The notes under the pieces: generated by a model
Seen by the model: the letters and a program-made list of their open reading frames with translations, nothing else
Databases searched by the model: none
Told to the model about the DNA's origin: nothing
Assembly (NCBI GenBank): GCA_031287395.1
Contig: JAITTA010000091.1
Coordinates: forward strand, 1 to 12,499
Source: Dysgonamonadaceae bacterium
GTDB taxonomy: Bacteria; Bacteroidota; Bacteroidia; Bacteroidales; Azobacteroidaceae
Direction of reading: 5' to 3'
Length of the DNA stretch: 12,499 nt
In this document: positions 6,901 through 12,499 of the stretch, piece by piece
How the letters are laid out: every line of letters starts with the position of its first letter
Numbering within the stretch: the stretch's first letter is position 1
Made by a program: the position numbers and the translations under genes

Positions 6901-6938
6901 ATTAATATATGGGTTAATTCGCAAAAAAATATATTAAT
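6901..6938. repeat. Perfect 10-bp inverted repeat in the divergent promoter region
   Basis: ATTAATATAT (6901-6910) and ATATATTAAT (6929-6938) are exact reverse complements separated by 18 bases. The left arm touches the -33 element of the sigma promoter. The placement suits an operator for a dimeric regulator such as the divergent SARP-type protein, but the arms are pure A/T in AT-rich DNA, so chance is possible. Confidence 0.4.
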
Positions 6939-7025
6939 ATCCCAACAACAAAATTATTATTTTTTCATTCTGCCATTCATTGTATACTCCCACACAGTCC
7001 TTATTATATCGTGACGACTGGACAA

Positions 7026-7057
7026 TTTGGATCTTTTAAAAATTGTATTTATATTTG
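7026..7057 (+). promoter_or_regulatory. Promoter of the transmembrane regulator gene, TTTG-N20-TATATTTG
   Basis: TTTG at 7026-7029 and a perfect -7 box TATATTTG at 7050-7057 are separated by 20 bases, identical in layout to the HU promoter. Predicted transcription start is about 7062-7064. This places the GTG at 7011 outside the transcript and favours ATG 7083 as the start codon, with a leader of about 20 bases. Confidence 0.75.
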
Positions 7058-7082
7058 TAGAATGTTAAATCAAATCAGAACT

Positions 7083-9653
7083 ATGTTTTATTTACGCGTA
7101 TTTATATTTATCTTGATTATTAACCTTTGTCTGCCAGTCAATTCATCATGTGAAAATACCAACGTATCGGGATTATTATTTAAAACTGGAGAAGAACATA
7201 TCGACCATCGTACCAGCTTGAATTTATATAACGGAAAATATCAAAGAATCACAGATTCATTTTCAGTCCGTTTTGATATTTCTATTTGGGACATCAAAAG
7301 TTTTGGATATGTATTCAGATTAGTGAACAAAAATCAGGATGAAATCAGCTTGGTCTTCATTAATTTCAGAGGAGAAGACAGCCTGTACTTTGACTTCAAC
7401 AGTAATATAAGTAACCAATACGCACATATACCGGTACTCAAGGAACAATTGAACAAAGGTAACTGGCTGACCGTCGATATGCAATTCAACCTGAAAACGG
7501 ACAAAGCAATGATCACTGTACAAGGGAAATCGGTTACATGCGGTTCTATCGGATTGAAAAACCCGGATGAATTCTTGTTCATATTCGGATTGTACGGAAC
7601 AAACTTAGACGTCGCTTCCATGGCTATAAGAAATATCAGTATAACTAAGCAAAACAATAAAAAAGAGGTCTTCCCTCTCGACGAATCACAAGGAAATTTA
7701 GTACATAATAGCAAAAACAGAGTCAAGGGCTATGTTAAAAATCCCGTTTGGTTGATTAACAAACACCATAAGTGGGAAAAACTGCATGAATTTACGGCCT
7801 CGTGTGTTGCAGGTATCACTTTCGACGAAAAAAATAAAGAAATTTTAATTATAAATACCGATTCGATAAATGTATTTGATACAAAAACTACCCGATTATC
7901 ATCGGTCAGAATCCCGGGTTTCTCCTTCAGGATGGTATCAGGAGAAGCAGTATACTGCCCGAAAAAAAATTGTTATTGCATATATAATTTCGACGATACG
8001 CTTAATTTGAATCCCTCTTTTGCCATAATCAACAGGAATGTTTCGTTTCCGGATGTAACAGTTGCATATCCGAAAATGACGAGCCGGTTACATCACCACA
8101 ATGTTTTTTTTTCCGATGACGAAGAAGACCTGTTTATTTTCGGAGGATATGGAAAACATACCTACTCCAATACTTTTTATAAATACAACTACCAAAACGA
8201 GTGTTGGGATACTGTCCGTTTTACCGGCGATACCATTCTTCCCCGTTTTTTTGCGGCATCAGGTAAAGGACCTGGCCCCGACGAAATCTTGATTTTCGGT
8301 GGATTCGGAAATGAAAGTGGCAGACAGGAACAGGGAGGTAAAAACTTCTACGACTTGTATCTTATTAATCTGAAATCAAAAACAATTAAAAAGTTGTGGG
8401 AACAAAAAACAATGAAAGAATGGTTTGTTCCTTGTGGAAATTTAATTCCGAATCAGAATAAAACTCATTTCTATTCACTATGTTATCCACATCATATAGC
8501 TCAAACGGAACTTAAACTATATCGATTCGACAGTTCAAACGGAACACGCGAAGTTGTCAGCGACGGTATTCCTTTCCTGTCCGAAAAAATCGAATCCAAA
8601 GCATATATCTTCTTTGACGAATTTTCACAAGTATTCTTTGCCGTAACCAGGGAATATATTGATTATGAAAAATCAAGGATTCGGATTTATTCCCTACTCT
8701 CTCCTCCGGTTAATCTTTACGGATTAAAAAACAAATCCGGGAATCAATCAATGATATGGGTCCTTTTGTTTTCCATAATAACGCTTGTAGCAGTAGGGTC
8801 CACCCTGATATTTCTCAACGGGAAATATGTAAAATTACGAAACGCCGGATTGTCCCAGGAAAATGACAAAGAAGAACCGGAACTGAATACTTTAGAAAAT
8901 ACGGAAGAAATAAAAGAAAAAAACTTATCCGTAACAAAAAATGCTATTTATATTCTGGGAGATTTCATTGCATTCGACAAAAACGGGAATGACATTACTT
9001 ACCGATTCAGTCCAAAATTGAAATCGTTGTTTGCATTGATGATCCTTAATAGTTCGGATAATCAATCCGGAATTACGACAGAAAGATTAACCTCAGATTT
9101 ATGGCCGGGAAAAAACTCAATCCAGGCAAAAAATATCCGTGGAGTTACAATCAATCACTTTCGGAATATATTAAACGATATAGACGGTATCACGCTTATA
9201 TACAATCATACCAAATGGTCTTTCCTGTTTGGAAATGAATTTTATTGTGATTACCTGTATATATTGAAAGTCATTCATGAGACAGCGCCGGATAAATATT
9301 CGGAAGAATCAATCGAAAAACTGACCGGTTTACTCAAACGAGGGACGTTATTACGGAATATTCAAAGCGAATGGATTGATGATTACAAGCAAAAATTCGA
9401 ATCAACCATCGAGCAAGTACTAAGCCAGTTATTATTTCAGAATAACGATCCGAAAAATTACCGGACTATAATTAATCTGTCGGAGGCGCTTTTCGTCATC
9501 GATCCTTTGAATGAAAAAGTATTATTATTTACAATAAAATTACTAAAAAATATTGGAAAAATAGAATATTCACAAAATTTATATAACCGGTTTTCTTTAC
9601 GTTACAAAACACTTATGGGGAAAATATACCCTTTAAAATATTCTTCTATTTGA
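7083..9653 (+). CDS. Transmembrane one-component regulator: LamG-like and Kelch-like periplasmic sensor, cytoplasmic SARP-type winged helix plus BTAD
   Basis: The 856-residue protein starts with a signal sequence (MFYLRVFIFILIINLCL). A beta-rich region at about 30-190 resembles LamG/concanavalin-like folds (SVRFDISIW, GNWLTVDMQFN, MAIRNISI). A Kelch-like propeller follows at about 235-540, with the clearest blades at FIFGGYG (351-357) and LIFGGFG (403-409). One membrane helix lies at about 557-579, then an acidic linker. The cytoplasmic part has an OmpR/SARP-like winged helix at about 642-716 (LTSDLWPGK, then AKNIRGVTINHFRNIL as the probable recognition helix) and a BTAD-like helical region at about 721-851. 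It most likely senses a periplasmic ligand and acts directly on DNA, without kinase or receiver domains. Context: divergent from an ECF sigma gene and upstream of a susC-like gene, its probable target. GTG 7011 and ATG 7062 are alternative starts in frame, less likely given the promoter at 7026-7057. The Kelch and SARP calls are by eye from motifs. Confidence 0.8.
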   Translation: MFYLRVFIFILIINLCLPVNSSCENTNVSGLLFKTGEEHIDHRTSLNLYNGKYQRITDSFSVRFDISIWDIKSFGYVFRLVNKNQDEISLVFINFRGEDSLYFDFNSNISNQYAHIPVLKEQLNKGNWLTVDMQFNLKTDKAMITVQGKSVTCGSIGLKNPDEFLFIFGLYGTNLDVASMAIRNISITKQNNKKEVFPLDESQGNLVHNSKNRVKGYVKNPVWLINKHHKWEKLHEFTASCVAGITFDEKNKEILIINTDSINVFDTKTTRLSSVRIPGFSFRMVSGEAVYCPKKNCYCIYNFDDTLNLNPSFAIINRNVSFPDVTVAYPKMTSRLHHHNVFFSDDEEDLFIFGGYGKHTYSNTFYKYNYQNECWDTVRFTGDTILPRFFAASGKGPGPDEILIFGGFGNESGRQEQGGKNFYDLYLINLKSKTIKKLWEQKTMKEWFVPCGNLIPNQNKTHFYSLCYPHHIAQTELKLYRFDSSNGTREVVSDGIPFLSEKIESKAYIFFDEFSQVFFAVTREYIDYEKSRIRIYSLLSPPVNLYGLKNKSGNQSMIWVLLFSIITLVAVGSTLIFLNGKYVKLRNAGLSQENDKEEPELNTLENTEEIKEKNLSVTKNAIYILGDFIAFDKNGNDITYRFSPKLKSLFALMILNSSDNQSGITTERLTSDLWPGKNSIQAKNIRGVTINHFRNILNDIDGITLIYNHTKWSFLFGNEFYCDYLYILKVIHETAPDKYSEESIEKLTGLLKRGTLLRNIQSEWIDDYKQKFESTIEQVLSQLLFQNNDPKNYRTIINLSEALFVIDPLNEKVLLFTIKLLKNIGKIEYSQNLYNRFSLRYKTLMGKIYPLKYSSI

Positions 9654-9679
9654 ATTATAATAGGTATTTTAAAATTATT

Positions 9680-9722
9680 TTTTATCAATAAATTTTATAA
9701 TTTTTGTTGATAAAATTTTATT
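9680..9722 (+). terminator. Candidate AT-rich terminator after the regulator gene
   Basis: A 9-bp stem (TTTTATCAA at 9680-9688 with TTGATAAAA at 9707-9715) spans an 18-base AT loop and is followed by TTTTATTTT. It lies 26 bases after the regulator stop. The stem has only two G/C pairs, so strength is doubtful. Confidence 0.45.
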
Positions 9723-9916
9723 TTACAACAAAAAACCGTCACTCCCAACCCCCAGAAAAACAGGAATTATTCGTATTATATTATTATACACACTTTATAT
9801 ATCAAACCATCAAAACAAAATTGCCTATGACAAATGAAAGAAATCATAAATTAATTTAACCTTAGAGAAAAAATATTGAAATCATTATTACTAATTAACT
9901 AAAATGGAACCAGCTT
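9707..9916 (+). promoter_or_regulatory. susC upstream region lacking the housekeeping -33 and -7 elements
   Basis: Between the regulator and susC there is no TTTG on the plus strand from 9707 to 9916 and no TAnnTTTG box. A C-rich patch (about 9738-9759, containing ACTCCCA) stands out in AT-rich DNA; the same 7-mer occurs upstream of the regulator gene at about 6985. This fits transcription by an alternative sigma or an activator, but no site can be fixed by eye. A very short frame (MEPAYE, stop) begins at 9904 and overlaps the susC start. Confidence 0.35.
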
Positions 9917-12499
9917 ATGAATGATGTTCTAATTAATCTGAAAACAAGAAAATTGATTATTATTTCAATTTGTCTGTTATTCGGTTTTAGCCAATGGTCT
10001 ATAGCACAGAGCAATCAGGTTAAAGGTAAAGTAACGGATGAAAAGGGAGAAGCTATGATTGGAGCTAGCGTTGTACAGAAAGGCACCTCTAATGGAATTA
10101 CAACCGACGCAAATGGGAGCTTCACTATAGACGTACCCGGTAATGCGACACTTGTCATCTCCTATCTGGGATATGTGACAACAGAAGTAAGGGTAAATAA
10201 CCAACAAACTTTGTCTATCCGTCTGGAGGAAGACTCCCAACTGCTGGGAGAAGTGGTGGTGGTAGGTTACGGTACACAGCGGAAAGTGACGTTAACCGGC
10301 TCAGTATCTGCCGTCAAAGGTTCTGATATGGTGACTACAGTCAACGAAAATGCACAGAACATGCTTACCGGTAAAATACCGGGCGTGCGCATCGTACAAA
10401 AAACGGCAGAACCGGGAGGATTTAATAATAGTTTCGATATCCGTGGTTTTAATGTAAACGGAGGATCGGAGCCTTTGGTCGTTATCGACGGCATTCCACG
10501 GACAAGAGACGATTTCCAACGATTGGATCCGTACGATATTGAAAATGTATCCATTCTCAAAGACGCCTCAGCCGCCATTTACGGCGTACGTGCGGCCAAT
10601 GGAGTCGTATTGGTATCAACTAAAAAAGGAAACAAAGGAAACCTGGAACTGAACTATTCCGGAACATTTACCGCTCAAGTGCCATCGGGTCTTCCGGCCA
10701 CATTGGGAGCCATTGATTATATGACGATTCGCAACGAACGTAGCATGCATAGTATAACCGGAGGTTCCTTGGTCTACAACGATGATAAATTCAACGAATA
10801 CCTGACCGGAAAAAAACAAAGTACGGACTGGTATTCCGAAGTCTTTGCGGATTATGCTCCTCAAACAATGCATAACCTAAGTGCAACCGGAGGAAACGAC
10901 AGAATTACATTCTATTCCGGTTTAGGGTATGAATATCAGGAAGGATTCTTTAAATCCGGAGATTTGAATTATGAGAAATATAATATCCGCACCAATATTA
11001 CAGCTAAAATTTCGGACAGATTGACATTCGACATGAATCTGAGTTCGGTCATTGACGAACAAAATCGTCCGTACCAGGATTCGTGGTGGATTATACGCGG
11101 GTTCTGGCGGCAAAATCCGTTGATGCCGGTGTATGCCGATCCGGAAAGAACGATGCTGTATCACGGTCTGATCGAGGGTGACAATCCGGTTTCATTTATG
11201 CAAAACGATGTAGTCGGATATAAGAAATATGGTAAAAAGTGGTTTTCGGGTACCGGAAGTCTCAGTTATGACATTCCAGGCATTAAAGGATTGACTGCCA
11301 AAGGGTTGTTAAGTGCCAATTACTATGTATCAGACACTAAACTATTTAATAAGGCCTACAATCAATACCGTTATGACGAAGCATCCCAGACTTATTCCAA
11401 ATATACTCGGCAATCTCCCAATTCGCTTGAAAGGCAGACTTATATGAGATACGATTTAGTCGCTCAAGCAATGTTGAACTATAACCGGATTTTTAATATG
11501 GACCACAAGGTCAGTGCTATTTTGGTTTGGGAAGTACAAAAACATACCGGGGATAATTTTCTTGCAAAAAGATTTCTGGCCTTACCTTTAGATCACTTGT
11601 TTGCCGGAGTGGCAACCGATCAGTTAGCAACAATGAATGCAGGTGCCGACGGGATTTACGAAAATGCAAACAATGCTTTGGCCGGCCGGGTAAATTATAC
11701 TTATGCCGATAAATACTTAGTGGAAGCCCAATTCCGTTACGACGGCTCCTCAAAATTTGCGCCGGGCAGTCAATGGGGGTTTTTCCCGTCAGTATCCACA
11801 GGATGGCGTATTTCGGAAGAGAATTTTTTCAAAGAATCAAACTTATCGTTCATTGATCAATTAAAATTGCGTGCATCATACGGTATTCTCGGAGATGACA
11901 ATGCATCTGCTTATCAATTTATTTCCGGATATAATTTCCCCTCCAATACTGATAAAAGAAGGGTTACCGGAGGTTTTGTATTTGATAATTTTATTCCCAG
12001 CGCCAATAACAAAGGAATACCTAATTCCATGATCACCTGGTTTAAGTCTAAAACGCTTAATGTAGGTATTGACGTTGACGCATGGAAAAATTTGTTCGGA
12101 TTTACATTGGAATTTTTCAACCGCGACCGCTCAGGACTTCTTACTAAGAGAAATGGAGGCATTCCTACCGTAGTTGGAGCAATTCTCCCCGATGAAAACC
12201 TGAACAGCGACCGTACATTCGGTTATGAACTGGAACTCCGCCATCAAAATAAAATAGGAGATCTTACATATCAATTAAAAGGAATTACTACACTGACGCG
12301 GAACAAATACCTGTACAAGGAACACGGTTCTTACGGTAGTTCATGGGATAACTGGAAAAATAACCAGGAAAATCGCCTCCAGGGCATCCATAAAGGTTAC
12401 GGAAGTGCGGGACGTTTCCAATCATGGGAAGACATTTGGAGTTATCCAATCTATACAGGACGCGGAACGCTACCGGGAGACTATAAATATGAAGACTGG
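9917..12499 (+). CDS. SusC/RagA-family TonB-linked outer-membrane transporter (partial, C-terminus off the right edge)
   Basis: The 861 codons present are open to the last base; the family usually runs to about 1000-1100 residues, so the end of the barrel is missing. The N-terminal signal peptide (about 1-30, cleavage after SIA) follows the ATG at 9917. A CarboxypepD_reg-like domain comes next at about 34-110 (VKGKVTDEKGEAMIGASV, ANGSFTIDV, ISYLGY), then the SusC TonB-box signature EVVVVGYGTQ from 112, then a plug domain at about 125-235 (LTGKIPGVRI, DIRGF, PLVVIDGIPR, VSILKDASAAIYGVRAANGVV), then beta-barrel strands. It imports a glycan, peptide or other large nutrient across the outer membrane, energised by TonB, with a lidded SusD lipoprotein. 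That partner should lie just beyond the window. No STN domain precedes the CarboxypepD_reg domain, so it is not an obvious sigma/anti-sigma transducer. Control probably falls to the upstream regulator and/or ECF factor. The substrate cannot be told from this part. Confidence 0.96.
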   Translation, partial: MNDVLINLKTRKLIIISICLLFGFSQWSIAQSNQVKGKVTDEKGEAMIGASVVQKGTSNGITTDANGSFTIDVPGNATLVISYLGYVTTEVRVNNQQTLSIRLEEDSQLLGEVVVVGYGTQRKVTLTGSVSAVKGSDMVTTVNENAQNMLTGKIPGVRIVQKTAEPGGFNNSFDIRGFNVNGGSEPLVVIDGIPRTRDDFQRLDPYDIENVSILKDASAAIYGVRAANGVVLVSTKKGNKGNLELNYSGTFTAQVPSGLPATLGAIDYMTIRNERSMHSITGGSLVYNDDKFNEYLTGKKQSTDWYSEVFADYAPQTMHNLSATGGNDRITFYSGLGYEYQEGFFKSGDLNYEKYNIRTNITAKISDRLTFDMNLSSVIDEQNRPYQDSWWIIRGFWRQNPLMPVYADPERTMLYHGLIEGDNPVSFMQNDVVGYKKYGKKWFSGTGSLSYDIPGIKGLTAKGLLSANYYVSDTKLFNKAYNQYRYDEASQTYSKYTRQSPNSLERQTYMRYDLVAQAMLNYNRIFNMDHKVSAILVWEVQKHTGDNFLAKRFLALPLDHLFAGVATDQLATMNAGADGIYENANNALAGRVNYTYADKYLVEAQFRYDGSSKFAPGSQWGFFPSVSTGWRISEENFFKESNLSFIDQLKLRASYGILGDDNASAYQFISGYNFPSNTDKRRVTGGFVFDNFIPSANNKGIPNSMITWFKSKTLNVGIDVDAWKNLFGFTLEFFNRDRSGLLTKRNGGIPTVVGAILPDENLNSDRTFGYELELRHQNKIGDLTYQLKGITTLTRNKYLYKEHGSYGSSWDNWKNNQENRLQGIHKGYGSAGRFQSWEDIWSYPIYTGRGTLPGDYKYEDW

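Noticed and set aside
9904..9924. MEPAYE leader peptide before susC
   Set aside because: Six codons in AT-rich DNA; overlap with the susC start may be chance, and there is no sign of attenuation structure.
9977..12162. Several minus-strand open frames of 70-103 codons
   Set aside because: All lie antisense to the susC-like gene and show no domain features.

Overview
The window looks like a chromosomal segment from a member of the Bacteroidota, probably Bacteroidales. It has a SusC/RagA-type TonB-dependent receptor, an ECF sigma factor of the kind expanded in that phylum, AT-rich intergenic DNA, no Shine-Dalgarno-like leaders, and promoters of the Bacteroidota type (TTTG, 19-20 bases, TAnnTTTG). 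Two of these promoters are near-perfect.

Left half (1-5953, all minus strand). Reading in the direction of transcription: an HU-family nucleoid protein with its own strong promoter and a clear hairpin terminator; arginyl-tRNA synthetase (argS) with its own -7 box; an unusual fusion of a NapC/NrfH-like membrane tetrahaem cytochrome c with a formylglycine-generating-enzyme (SUMF1) fold that lacks both catalytic cysteines; a Gfo/Idh/MocA oxidoreductase with a twin-arginine (possibly lipoprotein) leader; and a twin-arginine sugar isomerase/epimerase-like TIM barrel cut off by the left edge. The last three genes are closely spaced and show no terminator or obvious internal promoter, so they look like one operon. 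A reasonable inference is an extracytoplasmic sugar-redox module with a quinone-linked cytochrome beside it. An 8-bp hairpin with a UUCG loop lies between the last two genes.

Right half (6258-12499). An ECF sigma factor (minus) is divergent from a large membrane-spanning regulator (plus). The regulator has a signal peptide, a LamG-like domain, a Kelch-like propeller, one membrane helix, and a cytoplasmic winged helix followed by a BTAD-like (SARP-type) region. Next on the same strand is a SusC-like outer-membrane transporter, cut off by the right edge; a SusD partner would be expected just outside. No FecR-type anti-sigma factor is visible, and the SusC protein has no STN signalling domain. 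The one-component transmembrane regulator is therefore the best candidate to control this locus. The 234-bp divergent region holds a promoter for each gene and a perfect 10-bp inverted repeat just upstream of the sigma-gene promoter. The DNA before susC lacks the housekeeping TTTG element, which fits control by an alternative sigma factor or an activator.

No tRNA, rRNA, CRISPR array, insertion sequence or attachment site was recognised. The most unusual items are the cytochrome-FGE fusion and the LamG/Kelch/SARP transmembrane regulator with its divergent sigma factor.
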